A stretch of DNA of 64,000 bases from Rhodospirillaceae bacterium (GCA_028819475.1 JAPPLJ010000002.1:30063-94062), one strand, 5' to 3'; shown: positions 27,510 to 36,840, counted from the first letter of the stretch. Notes: generated by a model not told the origin, from the sequence alone. Program-made: numbers and translations.

Positions 27510-27919
27510 GCCGGCGCTCCCGCGGGCGTCAGTGCGACGACGGCGGACAGAACGGTGAGCGCGGCGGCGGCGGCCACGACGATCATTCCGCTCGCCCGCG
27601 CCGGACCGAGTTCGAGGCCGATTCCGGCGTCCCAGAACAGGTGCCGGATGCCGTTGCACAGGTGGTAGTAGAGCGCGAAGGCCCAGCCGATCAGCAGGAC
27701 GATGCCGGGCCAGCTCGCCATGACGCCCTGGACCCAGGCGAAATACGCGGCGCTCGAAGCCGCGGCGGCGAGCCACCAGACCAGCAGCAGCGTGCCCGCC
27801 GCCAGCGCCACCCCGGTGATCCGGTGAAGGATGGACAGCACCGATGTCCATTGCGGCTTGTAGACCTGGAGATGGGGCGAGAGCGGCCGGTCGCGCCGGG
27901 CCGGGGGGTCGGAAGCCAT
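27506..27919 (-). CDS. sdhC: Succinate dehydrogenase cytochrome b556 subunit (SdhC)
   Basis: A 137-residue, three-helix membrane subunit. The family starts with RPLSPHLQVYKPQWTSVLSILHRITGVAL, where Ser and Arg contribute to the quinone site and His to haem. Later YYHLCNGIRHLFWDAG holds the second conserved His. It is the first gene of sdhCDAB, so the operon promoter should lie between 27920 and 28095, a stretch without any gene. Confidence 0.94.
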   Translation of the reverse strand: MASDPPARRDRPLSPHLQVYKPQWTSVLSILHRITGVALAAGTLLLVWWLAAAASSAAYFAWVQGVMASWPGIVLLIGWAFALYYHLCNGIRHLFWDAGIGLELGPARASGMIVVAAAAALTVLSAVVALTPAGAPA

Positions 27920-28095
27920 GTGCCATCCGTCTGGGGCGGAAACTGTGACGGGTGTTTATTGCGCCACCGCGCAAGAGAGGCAAGGCGCATGGCCACGGCT
28001 TGCGGCGATATTGCGTTGCTGCGGCCGGCGCGCGGCCGTCCCCCGATGGAACAATGGCAACGTGGCGCACCGCGATACGGCGCACCGGCCGCGTC

Positions 28096-28515
28096 CTACG
28101 CCATCCACGGATCGACGGTCTTCAATCCCGCCGCCTCGAACAGGGCGGTGTCCCGCGTCGCCACCATCATGCCGTTGGCCGCGGCGGTCGCCGCAATGTA
28201 ACCGTCGGACACCGGGATCGTCCGCCCCCCGGACCCCGCCTTCTCCATCAGCGCCGCATAGGCCTGCGAGGCGGCGAGATCGAAGGCCAATACCCGCCCG
28301 GCGAACATCGGCAGGACCTGCCCCTCCAGATCCTCGTCCAGCCGGTCCCGGCGGCGGCCGGCCGGCAGCGATCGCACTCCGAAGCGCAGTTCGGCGACGG
28401 TGATGGCGGACAGGTACAGCGTTTCCAGCGACTGTGCGTCGAGCCATGCGGCGACGCGCGGCTCCGGAGCCCCGCGCAGCGGCTCCGACACCACGTTGGT
28501 GTCGACCAGGATCAT
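28096..28515 (-). CDS. vapC: PIN-domain ribonuclease toxin (VapC family)
   Basis: A 139-residue PIN-domain protein. Acidic residues for Mg-dependent RNase activity appear in MILVDTNVVSE (Asp5), ITVAELRFG (Glu), and SDGYIAATAAANGMMVATRDTALF (two Asp). It is closest to the FitB/VapC branch. The start overlaps the upstream antitoxin stop (ATGA). VapC toxins cut tRNA or rRNA when the antitoxin is degraded. Confidence 0.88.
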   Translation of the reverse strand: MILVDTNVVSEPLRGAPEPRVAAWLDAQSLETLYLSAITVAELRFGVRSLPAGRRRDRLDEDLEGQVLPMFAGRVLAFDLAASQAYAALMEKAGSGGRTIPVSDGYIAATAAANGMMVATRDTALFEAAGLKTVDPWMA

Positions 28516-28763
28516 TCCAGATCGATCGGCCGGGCCGGCGCGGTATCGCGTTGCGCGAAGCCTGCGAACTCCTCGTCCGTCAACCCGGCGCGCCGGCCGA
28601 CGGCGGTCAGCAGCGTTCCCAACGTAGCCCGCCCTTCGGGCAGGACCGTTTCCGCCAGGATGGCGCGCACTTCGGCCTCGGTGCTGCGGCCGCGCAGAGC
28701 GGCCCGCACGCGCAGGGCGCGATGCACCTCGTCGGGCAGGTTGCGCACGGTCAGAATGGGCAT
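28512..28763 (-). CDS. vapB: VapB/FitA-type ribbon-helix-helix antitoxin
   Basis: An 83-residue antitoxin with an N-terminal ribbon-helix-helix (MPILTVRNLPDEVHRALRVRAALRGRSTEAEVRAIL) followed by a disordered acidic tail that would wrap the toxin. The start at 28763 is chosen over an in-frame codon 14 residues upstream because FitA-like proteins begin just before the first strand. Palindromes upstream are probable autoregulatory sites. Confidence 0.82.
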   Translation of the reverse strand: MPILTVRNLPDEVHRALRVRAALRGRSTEAEVRAILAETVLPEGRATLGTLLTAVGRRAGLTDEEFAGFAQRDTAPARPIDLE

Positions 28764-28787
28764 ATGCAAATTCCAGTCATGACTTCG

Positions 28788-28813
28788 TTGCATGCAATTT
28801 ATCAATATGCATA
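28788..28813. promoter_or_regulatory. Candidate VapBC autoregulatory operators
   Basis: Perfect palindromes TTGCATGCAA (28788-28797) and TATGCATA (28806-28813), with centres about 17 bp apart, lie 25-50 bp upstream of vapB in an AT-rich patch. Paired half-sites like these are how ribbon-helix-helix antitoxins bind. Confidence 0.45.
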
Positions 28814-28903
28814 CATCTCTGCAAGCTCGCCGATATGGCCAAGGCTTCGCGGCGGCGCCGGCTCCTCAGCGCCCTGCAGCGGCCGATCATCCTTCGAGGG
28901 CAG

Positions 28904-29953
28904 CTATCGCGGGATCAGCACGGTGTAGTCGAGATCGAGCACGACGCTTTCCGGGTAGCGGCCGTCGCCGTCCCTGTCCGGGAAGCCGGCGCAGGGCGTG
29001 TCCTTCGCCGCCACCGTGCGCAGCCGCAGCGCGCCGAGCGCCGCGTTGCCCGGCAGCTCCAGCCGCTCGACGATCTCCGACCAGGCATAGATCGTGTCGC
29101 CGGCGAACACCGGGCCGACATGCCGCCCGCCGTTGATCGCGGCGATCCGGAAGCCGTTGGCGAGGCCGTTGAAGCTGAGCGCGCGCGCCACGCTCATGAC
29201 GTGGCCGCCATAGACCAGCCGCCGGCCGAACCGGCCCTCGCCCTCCGTATGCTGGTTGAAATGCACCTTCGCGGTGTTCTGGTAGAGCCGGGTCGCGGTC
29301 GCGTGCTCGGCTTCCTCGATCGTCATGCCGTCGACATGGTCGATCTTCTCGCCCGGCGCATAATCGCCCCAGCGCCAGGCTTCGCCGGAAAGGGCGTCGT
29401 CCCAGCCGTCCGGATCGAAGGCGGCGGGAGCCGCCAGCCTGCCCGCCGCAACCGCCCCGGGCAGGTCCGGCACGGCCGCTTCGGGCGCCGGCGCAGACGC
29501 ATCCCGCTTGCGCACCATGACCCAGCGGACATAGCCGAGCACCCTCGCGCCGCACTGGTTCTCGCCGACGGTGCGGACATAGACGATGCCGGTCTTGCCG
29601 TTGGCGTTCTCGCGCAGGCCGATGACCTCGGAGCGGGCCGACAGGCTGTCGCCGGGCCAGACCGGCGCGCCGAACACGCAATCGGCATAGCCCAGGTTGG
29701 CGACGGCGTTGAGCGAAATGTCCGGCACCGTCTTGCCGAACACCGTGTGGAACACCAGCAAGTCGTCGAGCGGCGCGCATTCGTAGCCGACGGCTTGCGC
29801 GAAGGCATCCGACGACTGCACGGCGAAGCGGCTGCCGGTGAGCGCCGTGTAGAGCGCCGCGTCGCCCGCCGTCAGCGTGCGCGGCGTGGCGTGCCGGATG
29901 CGCTGGCCGACGCGGAAATCCTCGAAGAAGTTGCCGGGGTTCGTCTTGTTCAT
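28904..29953 (-). CDS. mch: Mesaconyl-CoA hydratase (beta-methylmalyl-CoA dehydratase), ethylmalonyl-CoA pathway
   Basis: Interconverts mesaconyl-CoA and beta-methylmalyl-CoA during C2 assimilation. The 349-residue length reflects two hot-dog (MaoC-like) halves. Segments identical in type to known Mch are NPGNFFEDFRVGQRIRHATPR, ALYTALTGSRFAVQSSDAFA, PLDDLLVFHTVFGKTVPDIS and VIGLRENANGKTGIVYVRT. The second half has VHFNQHTEGEGRFGRRLVYGGHVMS. MNKTNPG at 29953 is the conserved start; an upstream in-frame extension runs into a repeat and is ignored. No other pathway gene is in the window. Confidence 0.9.
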   Translation of the reverse strand: MNKTNPGNFFEDFRVGQRIRHATPRTLTAGDAALYTALTGSRFAVQSSDAFAQAVGYECAPLDDLLVFHTVFGKTVPDISLNAVANLGYADCVFGAPVWPGDSLSARSEVIGLRENANGKTGIVYVRTVGENQCGARVLGYVRWVMVRKRDASAPAPEAAVPDLPGAVAAGRLAAPAAFDPDGWDDALSGEAWRWGDYAPGEKIDHVDGMTIEEAEHATATRLYQNTAKVHFNQHTEGEGRFGRRLVYGGHVMSVARALSFNGLANGFRIAAINGGRHVGPVFAGDTIYAWSEIVERLELPGNAALGALRLRTVAAKDTPCAGFPDRDGDGRYPESVVLDLDYTVLIPR

Positions 29954-30018
29954 GGGGGCTGGTTTGCACCTGCTTGCGTTCGGGTCGAAAATCGGCGGAA
30001 CCGTGCAAATAACACAAT

Positions 30019-30146
30019 CCGTCATATCGACCGTAGCCCCGGACCTGATCCGGGGCGAAGCGGAGATATCTTTCCGGCGCGGCGCAAAGTCCGGGGCGCA
30101 CTGCCGGAAAGATTTCTCCACTCACTCCGTTCGGTCGAAATGACGG
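30019..30146. repeat. Inverted-repeat intergenic element
   Basis: Arms at 30019-30078 and 30103-30146 match as inverted copies (CCGTCATATCGACCG... and ATCTTTCCGGC against GCCGGAAAGAT and CGGTCGAAATGACGG). The left arm contains the extra palindrome CCCCGGACCTGATCCGGGG. It fills the gap between mch and the TlpA-like gene. Confidence 0.7.
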
Positions 30147-30167
30147 TACGGGAAGGGGCGGGCGGGC

Positions 30168-30797
30168 TCAGCTGCCGGGCCGGGCAATATAGAAGCGCAG
30201 GAAGGCCTTCGCCTGCGGCGAATCCCACGCCGCGGGGCCGAGCAGGTAGCCGACGATCCGGTGCCTGCGGTCGAGCAGGAAGGTCGCCGGCAGGCCGCTG
30301 ACGCCGAGGCGGCGGGCGGTCTTCCAGCGCGAGTCGAGCAGGATCGGCAGGTGCCTGTAGCCCTGCTCCTGCCAGAACGGCCCGACCGCCGCCATGCCCT
30401 TGCGGTCGAGCGAGACGGTGAGCACGGCGAATTCCGGCCCGCCCAGCGCCGCCTGCAGCCGGTCCAGAGTCGGCATCTCGTGGATGCAGGGGGCGCACCA
30501 GGTCGCCCAGAAGTTGACCAGCAGAACCTTGCCCCTGTAGCGCGCCATGGTGACCGGCCGGCCCTCCGCGTCGGCGAACGGGCCGAACTGCACGGCGCGC
30601 GGCTCCTTCAGGAAGACGAAGGCGCGGGCCGTTCCGCTGAAGGGCGGCGGTTCGGCAGACGCCTTGGCGGCGCGTTTCGGCCCCGGCGCTGCGTCGGCGG
30701 CCGGCGGCGGAGCGGCGGCGGCGAGCGCCAGCAGGATGGCGGCCACCAGCCCGAAGATCCGCTTCCCGGAGAGCTGTTCCGTTGTCCGTTTCCGCAT
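30168..30797 (-). CDS. TlpA/ResA-type thiol-disulfide oxidoreductase
   Basis: A 209-residue redoxin with an N-terminal membrane anchor or signal (KRIFGLVAAILLALAAAAPP, ~12-31) and a thioredoxin fold (~75-205). The redox motif is WCAPC in LLVNFWATWCAPCIHEMPTLDRLQ, and the cis-Pro loop is GVSGLPATFLLDR. It acts in the periplasm, probably in cytochrome c maturation or reduction of exported proteins. The real start is MRKRTTEQ at 30797; the frame stays open across argH antisense, which is a shadow. It is divergent from argH (18 bp between), a common arrangement in alphaproteobacteria. Confidence 0.88.
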   Translation of the reverse strand: MRKRTTEQLSGKRIFGLVAAILLALAAAAPPPAADAAPGPKRAAKASAEPPPFSGTARAFVFLKEPRAVQFGPFADAEGRPVTMARYRGKVLLVNFWATWCAPCIHEMPTLDRLQAALGGPEFAVLTVSLDRKGMAAVGPFWQEQGYRHLPILLDSRWKTARRLGVSGLPATFLLDRRHRIVGYLLGPAAWDSPQAKAFLRFYIARPGS

Positions 30798-30815
30798 CGC
30801 GCCTAACTCCCGCCC

Positions 30816-32222
30816 ATGTCCGAACCGAAGACCAATACCCTGTGGGGCGGCCGCTTCGCCGCCGGACCCGACGCCCTGATGGAGGCGATCAACGCCTCGA
30901 TCAGCTTCGACCGGCGCCTGTATGCCTGCGATATCGCCGGGTCGAAGGCCCATGCGGCGATGCTCGCCGATTGCGGCATCATATCGAAGGAAGATGCGGC
31001 GGCAATCGGGCAGGGGCTCGACACGATCCTTCAAGAGATCGAGAGCGGCCGCTTCGAATTCAGCGCGGCGCTGGAAGACATCCACATGAATATCGAGGCG
31101 CGGCTCGCCGAGCTGATCGGCCCGGCGGCCGGCCGGCTGCACACCGCGCGCTCGCGCAACGACCAGGTGGCGACGGACCTGCGCCTCTGGGTGCGCGACG
31201 CCATCGACGGCCTGGACGCCGACCTGAACGGCCTGCAATCGGCCCTGATCGACAGGGCCGAGGCCCATGCCGATACGGTCATGCCCGGCTTCACCCATCT
31301 GCAATCGGCCCAGCCGGTGACCTTCGGGCACCACATGCTGGCCTATGCCGCCATGTTCGGGCGCGACCGGGCGCGGCTTGCCGATGCGCGGGGGCGGGTC
31401 AACGAATCGCCGCTCGGCGCCGCGGCGCTCGCGGGCACCGCCTTCCCGATCGACCGGGCGCAGACCGCCGCCGCGCTGGGCTTCGACCGGCCGATGGCCA
31501 ATTCGCTCGACGCGGTCTCGGCGCGCGATTTCGCGCTCGAATTCCTCGCCGCCTGCGCGATCTGCGCCACCCATCTGTCGCGCCTGGCCGAGGAGATCGT
31601 CATCTGGTCGAGCGCGCAGTTCGGCTTCATCGGCCTGTCCGACAGTTTCTCCACCGGCAGTTCGATCATGCCGCAGAAGCGCAATCCGGACGCCGCGGAG
31701 CTCGTGCGCGCCAAGGCCGGCCGGATCGTCGGCGCGCTGACCGGCCTGGCGGTCGTCATGAAGAGCCTGCCGCTCGCCTATTCCAAGGACATGCAGGAAG
31801 ACAAGGAGCCGGTGTTCGACGCCGCCGACAGCCTCGCGGTCTGCGTCCGGGCGACGGCCGGCATGATCCGGGAAATGACGGTGAACGGGGACAGGCTGCT
31901 GGCGGCGGCCGGCGCCGGCTTCGCAACCGCGACCGATCTGGCGGACTGGCTGGTGCGGGAGCTCGGCCTGCCGTTCCGCGACGCGCACCGGACGACCGGC
32001 GCCCTGGTGAAGCTGGCCGAGGCGCGCGGCGTCGGTCTCGACGGCCTGACCCTCGACGAGATGCAGGGCGTCGAGCCGCGGGTGACGGGGGCTGTCTTCG
32101 ACGTGCTGACGGTGCAATATTCCGTCGCCAGCCGGACGTCGTCCGGCGGCACCGCGCCGGACAATGTCCGGGCGGCAGCAGTTGCCGCGCGCGCCGCTCT
32201 GGCCGGGCGCGGCAACCCGTGA
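30816..32222 (+). CDS. argH: Argininosuccinate lyase (ArgH)
   Basis: Last enzyme of arginine synthesis; it splits argininosuccinate into arginine and fumarate. The 468-residue protein starts [20 protein letters not shown] and carries the fumarase-superfamily signature [20 protein letters not shown] (residues ~281-300) with the catalytic serine loop. [16 protein letters not shown] and [20 protein letters not shown] are also conserved. It is first in the argH-lipoprotein-lysA block. Confidence 0.97.
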   Translation: MSEPKTNTLWGGRFAAGPDALMEAINASISFDRRLYACDIAGSKAHAAMLADCGIISKEDAAAIGQGLDTILQEIESGRFEFSAALEDIHMNIEARLAELIGPAAGRLHTARSRNDQVATDLRLWVRDAIDGLDADLNGLQSALIDRAEAHADTVMPGFTHLQSAQPVTFGHHMLAYAAMFGRDRARLADARGRVNESPLGAAALAGTAFPIDRAQTAAALGFDRPMANSLDAVSARDFALEFLAACAICATHLSRLAEEIVIWSSAQFGFIGLSDSFSTGSSIMPQKRNPDAAELVRAKAGRIVGALTGLAVVMKSLPLAYSKDMQEDKEPVFDAADSLAVCVRATAGMIREMTVNGDRLLAAAGAGFATATDLADWLVRELGLPFRDAHRTTGALVKLAEARGVGLDGLTLDEMQGVEPRVTGAVFDVLTVQYSVASRTSSGGTAPDNVRAAAVAARAALAGRGNP

Positions 32223-32236
32223 CGGGAGACAGCCGC

Positions 32237-32413
32237 ATGGTCCGGGTCTTGACGCTACTGCTGGCCGCCGGCGTTCTCGGATTCGCCCTGGCGGCGTGCG
32301 GCAAGAAGGACGATCCGCGGGCCGCCACCGGGGTCGACCGCTATCCGGCGGGATACCCCGCGGGCGCACCCGCCGGCCGGGCAACGATTTTCCGGAAACC
32401 CGGCCCGGAATAG
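32237..32413 (+). CDS. lptM: Small LptM/YifL-like lipoprotein
   Basis: A 58-residue lipoprotein. The signal peptide and lipobox are LGFALAACGKKDDP (Cys21), so the mature chain starts CGKKDDP and is rich in Pro, Gly and Tyr (DRYPAGYPAGAPAG). Tiny lipoproteins in the gap before a lysine-pathway gene (lysA or dapF) with a CGxKxxP start correspond to LptM, which helps LptD oxidative maturation. The sequence is too short for certainty. GGAG lies 9-12 nt before the ATG. Confidence 0.7.
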   Translation: MVRVLTLLLAAGVLGFALAACGKKDDPRAATGVDRYPAGYPAGAPAGRATIFRKPGPE

Positions 32414-32509
32414 AGCCGCCGTCCGGCAGCGCCCGCTGACCGCCGACGCCATCCCCGCCCGGCGCTGTCCACTGAGGCTCCGCCGGGCGCCAACTGCGGA
32501 TATCACCCA

Positions 32510-33805
32510 ATGACCGATCGAGTCCCGTCGCCCGATTTCAGCTATGCCGGCGGGACCCTCTGCGCCGAAGCCCTGCCGCTGTCCGGTATCGCGGCGGACG
32601 TCGGCACGCCTTTCTACTGCTATTCGCTGGCCGGCCTCACCCGCAGCTACCGGGCGCTGGAGGCGGCGCTCGCCGGGCTGCCGGCCACGATCTGCTACGC
32701 CCTGAAGGCCAACTCCAACCAGGCGGTCATCGCGGCCTTCGCCGGGCTGGGCGCCGGCGCCGACGTCGTGTCGGGCGGCGAACTGCGCCGGGCGCTTGCC
32801 GCGGGCGTTCCGGCCGGCCGGATCGTGTTTTCCGGCGTCGGCAAGACCCAAGAGGAAATCGCCCTGGCGCTGCGCTCCGGCATCCTCCAGCTCAACGTCG
32901 AATCGGAAGCGGAACTCGATCTGATCTCCGCCGTCGCCGCCGGGGTCGGCGTCACGGCGCGGGTCTCCCTGCGCATCAATCCCGATGTCGATGCCCGGAC
33001 CCACGACAAGATCTCGACCGGCCGCAAGCAGGACAAGTTCGGCATCGCGATCGACCGGACGCTGCCGGCCTACGCCCGGGCCGCGGAGTTGCCGAACCTG
33101 ACGCCGTCCGGCCTCGCCATGCATATCGGCTCGCAACTGCTGAGCCTCGCGCCCTACCGGGCGGCGTTCGGCCGCCTGGCCGGACAGGTCCGCGCGCTAC
33201 GCGCCGCCGGGCATGGCGTGATAAGCCTCGATCTCGGCGGCGGCGTCGGCATCACCTACCGGGACGAGGCGCCGCCGCGCTTCGAGGACTATGCCGCGGT
33301 GGTGCGCGAAACGGTCGGCGGCCTGGGATGCGAACTGATGTTCGAGCCGGGCCGGTCGATGGTCGGCAATGCCGGCGTCCTGGTGGCGCGGGTCCTCTAC
33401 CTGAAGGATGGCGGCCTCCGGCCGGTCGCGGTGGTCGATGCCGCGATGAACGATCTGGCCCGCCCGGCCATGTATGGCGCCTATCATGCGATCGTGCCGG
33501 TGACGCAGCCTCAAAATAGCCCAGATTGTGTGGAAACGGATGTCGTCGGGCCGATCTGCGAAAGCGGCGACACCTTCGCCGTCGCCCGCAGCCTGCCGCC
33601 GCTGGCGCCCGGAGATCTGGTGGCATTCGGGTCGGCAGGGGCGTATGGTTCGGTGATGTCGTCGGCCTACAACAGCCGTCCGCCGGCGCCGGAGGTTCTG
33701 GTGAGCGGCGAGCGGTACGCGGTCGTGCGGGCGCGGCAGACGGTCGACGACCTGATCCGGCAGGAGGCGGTGCCGGATTGGCTGGAGCCGCCGGAAGGAG
33801 CCTGA
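32510..33805 (+). CDS. lysA: Diaminopimelate decarboxylase (LysA)
   Basis: PLP enzyme making lysine from meso-diaminopimelate. The 431-residue protein has the PLP lysine in ICYALKANSNQAVI (Lys~65), then HIGSQL, the glycine loop LDLGGGVGITY, and the C-terminal active-site segments DVVGPICESGDTFA (Cys-Glu) and YNSRPPAPEVLV. It is followed 20 bp later by the TIGR02302 gene. Confidence 0.97.
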   Translation: MTDRVPSPDFSYAGGTLCAEALPLSGIAADVGTPFYCYSLAGLTRSYRALEAALAGLPATICYALKANSNQAVIAAFAGLGAGADVVSGGELRRALAAGVPAGRIVFSGVGKTQEEIALALRSGILQLNVESEAELDLISAVAAGVGVTARVSLRINPDVDARTHDKISTGRKQDKFGIAIDRTLPAYARAAELPNLTPSGLAMHIGSQLLSLAPYRAAFGRLAGQVRALRAAGHGVISLDLGGGVGITYRDEAPPRFEDYAAVVRETVGGLGCELMFEPGRSMVGNAGVLVARVLYLKDGGLRPVAVVDAAMNDLARPAMYGAYHAIVPVTQPQNSPDCVETDVVGPICESGDTFAVARSLPPLAPGDLVAFGSAGAYGSVMSSAYNSRPPAPEVLVSGERYAVVRARQTVDDLIRQEAVPDWLEPPEGA

Positions 33806-33825
33806 AGGAGCCGGAAGGAGAGGGT

Positions 33826-36306
33826 ATGGGCGCTTCGGACAAGGGCTGGAAAAGACCGGCCGGGAACGCGGAACGCGAACCCGGCTACGGGTTCCGGACC
33901 GCGCTGTCCTGGCTGGCGCTCGCCTGGGAGCGGCTGTGGCCGCGCTTCTGGACGGCCGCCGCCGCCGCCTTCCTGTTCGCCGCCGTTGTCCTGCTCGATG
34001 TCCTGCCCTTGCTGCCCGGCTGGCTTCACGTCGCCGTCCTCGCCGCTTTCGGCCTTGGTTTCTGTCTGGCCCTGGCCCACGGATTTCGCCGCCTGCGCCT
34101 GCCCGGCGCATGGGCCGCCCGGCGGCGGCTGGAACGCACCAGCGGCCTGGCGCACCGGCCGCTCACGACGACCCGGGACCGTCTTGCCGTCGGGTCCGGC
34201 GATGCGTTCTCCGAGGCGCTCTGGCGGCGCCATCGCGAGCGGGCGCGCGCGGCGCTCGAGCATCTGCGCGTCGGGCCGCCGCGGCCGCGGATCGCCCGGC
34301 GCGACCCGTTCGCCCTGCGCGGCCTCGCCGCCATTCTGCTGGCCCTCGGCCTGACTGCCGGCTGGAACGATCCGGCCGACCGGTTCGCCCGGGCGTTCCT
34401 GCCCGATTTCGAGGGCGGCGTCGCCGCACCGGTGACGGTCGAAGCCTGGGTCACGCCGCCCGGCTATACGGGCCGGCAGCCGCGCATGATCACCCAGGCG
34501 CATGACGGCAAGCCCATCGTCGTCCCGATGCATTCGAAACTGCTGCTGCAGTTCCGCGGCGGAAAGGGCCGCCCGGCCATGACGCTGGGCCGCCAGCGCC
34601 TCGCCCTGCAGCCGCTCGACCGGGCCGGCTGGCAGGGCGAGATGCTGCTGGAGGAGAGCGGCGACCTGGTCGTCCGCCAGCGCGCGCGCAACGCGGTGCA
34701 ATGGAAGATCTCGGTGACTCCCGATCTGCCGCCGACCGTGGCATGGGCCGAGGATCCCGAAGTCACCCGGCGCCAGAACATCCGTCTGGATTACAAGGCC
34801 GGGGACGATCATGGCGTCAGCAAGGTCCGCGTCTACATCGCCCGGGCCGGCGAAACGGACGTCATGGCGATCGAGGCGCCGGTCGCCGGCGGCAAGAAGG
34901 TCGCCGGACGGCTGTACAAGGACCTGACGCCCCATCGCTGGGCCGGCCTCGACGTGTCCATGCTGTTCGAGACCGAAGACGATCTCGGCCAGCGCGGGCG
35001 CAGCAAATTCAGGGACATGACGCTGCCGGAGCGGATTTTCCGCCATCCCGTCGCCCGGGCCATCATCGCCCAGCGCAAGATCCTGACCCTCGAGCCGGAA
35101 AAGCTCGACCAGGTCGTGGCGGTCCTGGGCCATATCGCCGACCAGCGCAGCGAGTTCAACAACGATCCCGTGGTCTATCTGGCGCTGCGCGCCGCTCAGA
35201 GCCGGCTGATCCTCGGTTCGCGGCACGACGGCCGCGACGACACGGCGATCGCGCAGAGCCGCGCCGCCGCGATCCGGTCGGTCCAGGCGATCCTGTGGGA
35301 GACCGCGCTGCGCATCGACAAGGGCGAGACCGTGGCGTCCGAGCGGGAACTGGCGCGGATTCACGAAAAGCTGATGGAACTGCTGTCGCGGCGGGACATC
35401 AGGGACGAGGAACTGAAGCGGCTGCTCGACGAGCTGCGCCGCTCGATGAAGGAATATATGGACGCCCTGCGCCGCGAAGCGGAACGCAATCCGGGGCAGT
35501 TCAGCCAGCAGTTTCCCGTCAACCCGGATCGCCGTCTCACCGAGCAGGACGTCAAGCGGATGCTCGAATCCATGCGAGACATGCTGCGCGACGGCGACAA
35601 GGACGCCCTGCGCCGCATGCTCTCGCAGCTGCGCGAGATGATGCAGAACCTGCGCACCGGGCAGCGGGGCCGGCAGCACGCCGATCCCAACAATCCGGCG
35701 CGGCTGATGCTGCGCGACCTCAACAACCTGATTCGCCGGCAGCAGCAGTTGATGGACGAGAGCTTCCGCCGCGGACAGGAGGGCCGGAACGGCGGCGAGC
35801 GCGAGCGCGAGGCCGACCGCGACGCGGCCCGCCGCCAGGGCGAACTGCGCCGGCAACTGGGCGACCTGATGCGCCGGCTGGGCGAGATGACCGGCAAGGT
35901 TCCCGAGAATTTCGGCAAGGCGGAAGGCGAGATGCGCCGGGCGGAGCGCGATCTGGGGCGCGGCCGGCCGGGCCGGGCGGTCGGCCCGCAGGGCCGGGCG
36001 TTGCGCGAACTTTCGCGCGGCATGAGCCAGGCGATGCGCCGCCTCGGCCGGCAATTCGGCTTCGGACCGGGCCGGGGCCAGCGCTACAGGGGGGACCGGA
36101 ACCGGCGGTACGGCCCTGACCGCGACCCGCTGGGCCGCCGCATGGACGGGATGGGGTCGTACGACCAGAACGATGTCAAGGTGCCCACCGAGGCCGAGCG
36201 CAAGCGGGCCAGCGAAATCCTGCGCGAACTGCGCAAGCGGTCCGGCGAAAGCGGGCGGCCGAAGCTGGAACGCGACTATATCGAGCGATTGCTGAAGCGG
36301 TTCTGA
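33826..36306 (+). CDS. TIGR02302 / DUF4175 family membrane protein
   Basis: An 826-residue protein found mostly in alphaproteobacteria, function unknown. Two to three membrane helices lie in the N-terminal ~200 residues (e.g. FWTAAAAAFLFAAVVLLDVLPLLPG and AAILLALGLTAGW). They are followed by a beta-rich region with VEAWVTPPGYTGRQPRMI and a long charged helical C-terminus rich in Arg, Gln, Glu and Met (~600-826) that is probably coiled coil. ATG at 33826 has GGAGAGG upstream and the sequence just before it is a short direct repeat (GGAGCCGGAAGGAG type). lysA-linked synteny is usual for the family. Confidence 0.85.
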   Translation: MGASDKGWKRPAGNAEREPGYGFRTALSWLALAWERLWPRFWTAAAAAFLFAAVVLLDVLPLLPGWLHVAVLAAFGLGFCLALAHGFRRLRLPGAWAARRRLERTSGLAHRPLTTTRDRLAVGSGDAFSEALWRRHRERARAALEHLRVGPPRPRIARRDPFALRGLAAILLALGLTAGWNDPADRFARAFLPDFEGGVAAPVTVEAWVTPPGYTGRQPRMITQAHDGKPIVVPMHSKLLLQFRGGKGRPAMTLGRQRLALQPLDRAGWQGEMLLEESGDLVVRQRARNAVQWKISVTPDLPPTVAWAEDPEVTRRQNIRLDYKAGDDHGVSKVRVYIARAGETDVMAIEAPVAGGKKVAGRLYKDLTPHRWAGLDVSMLFETEDDLGQRGRSKFRDMTLPERIFRHPVARAIIAQRKILTLEPEKLDQVVAVLGHIADQRSEFNNDPVVYLALRAAQSRLILGSRHDGRDDTAIAQSRAAAIRSVQAILWETALRIDKGETVASERELARIHEKLMELLSRRDIRDEELKRLLDELRRSMKEYMDALRREAERNPGQFSQQFPVNPDRRLTEQDVKRMLESMRDMLRDGDKDALRRMLSQLREMMQNLRTGQRGRQHADPNNPARLMLRDLNNLIRRQQQLMDESFRRGQEGRNGGEREREADRDAARRQGELRRQLGDLMRRLGEMTGKVPENFGKAEGEMRRAERDLGRGRPGRAVGPQGRALRELSRGMSQAMRRLGRQFGFGPGRGQRYRGDRNRRYGPDRDPLGRRMDGMGSYDQNDVKVPTEAERKRASEILRELRKRSGESGRPKLERDYIERLLKRF

Positions 36307-36328
36307 GCCGCCGGGCCGGCAAGCCGGG

Positions 36329-36808
36329 CTAGTCTTTCGGGAGCGCCTGCCGGAAATTTCTGTATGGCGTTACCGGGATGCCGAGCGATTCGTAGTGGCG
36401 CGCCGATTCCGGCCACCGGGAAACGATGATACTGCGAAACTGGTAGCTGCCGAGCAGGACCACGGCGATGACCGCGAGCAACACGAGCGAGAACAACCGG
36501 CCCGGCCGCCGTGTGCGCGGCCGCGCCGCGGGAACGCGCCGCGCGGGCGGAGGCTGTCCCCGGTCCTCCGGGCCGCCGGCGGCATCCTGTCTTTCCTTCC
36601 CGGCGTCTCCGGCGTCTCCCGCGTCTCCCGTGTCTTCGGTGTCTCCGGCGTCGGGGCCCGGCGCCGCAAAGGTGCGCACCGCCGGCTTGCCAGGTTCCTG
36701 CCGCCATTCGTGGCCGCAGGCGCCGCACCGCACCGTGCGGCCGGCCGATCCCAGGGCGGCCGGATCGACGAGGAACCGCGTCGAACAATTCGGGCAGCTG
36801 AGTATCAT
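36329..36808 (-). CDS. MJ0042-type zinc-ribbon membrane protein
   Basis: A 159-residue protein with an N-terminal zinc finger ([31 protein letters not shown]; four Cys in two CxxC pairs). Then comes a low-complexity Gly-Asp-Ala/Thr linker ([18 protein letters not shown], ~53-70), an Arg/Pro-rich stretch and one membrane helix ([20 protein letters not shown], ~106-125). Such proteins often sit beside ftsE in alphaproteobacteria; their role is unclear. The linker is encoded by a short tandem repeat and probably varies in length. Confidence 0.82.
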   Translation of the reverse strand: MILSCPNCSTRFLVDPAALGSAGRTVRCGACGHEWRQEPGKPAVRTFAAPGPDAGDTEDTGDAGDAGDAGKERQDAAGGPEDRGQPPPARRVPAARPRTRRPGRLFSLVLLAVIAVVLLGSYQFRSIIVSRWPESARHYESLGIPVTPYRNFRQALPKD

Positions 36809-36840
36809 CGCCGGGGTTTCGGTTCGCCGCTCCTGTTCAT

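Noticed and set aside
30168..32510. 780-residue open frame on the minus strand across argH
   Set aside because: Only the last 209 residues (TlpA-like) look real; the rest is antisense to a certain argH and has no conserved features.
33667..36054. 795-residue open frame antisense to the TIGR02302 gene
   Set aside because: Same shadow effect; no domain, and it has no ribosome site.
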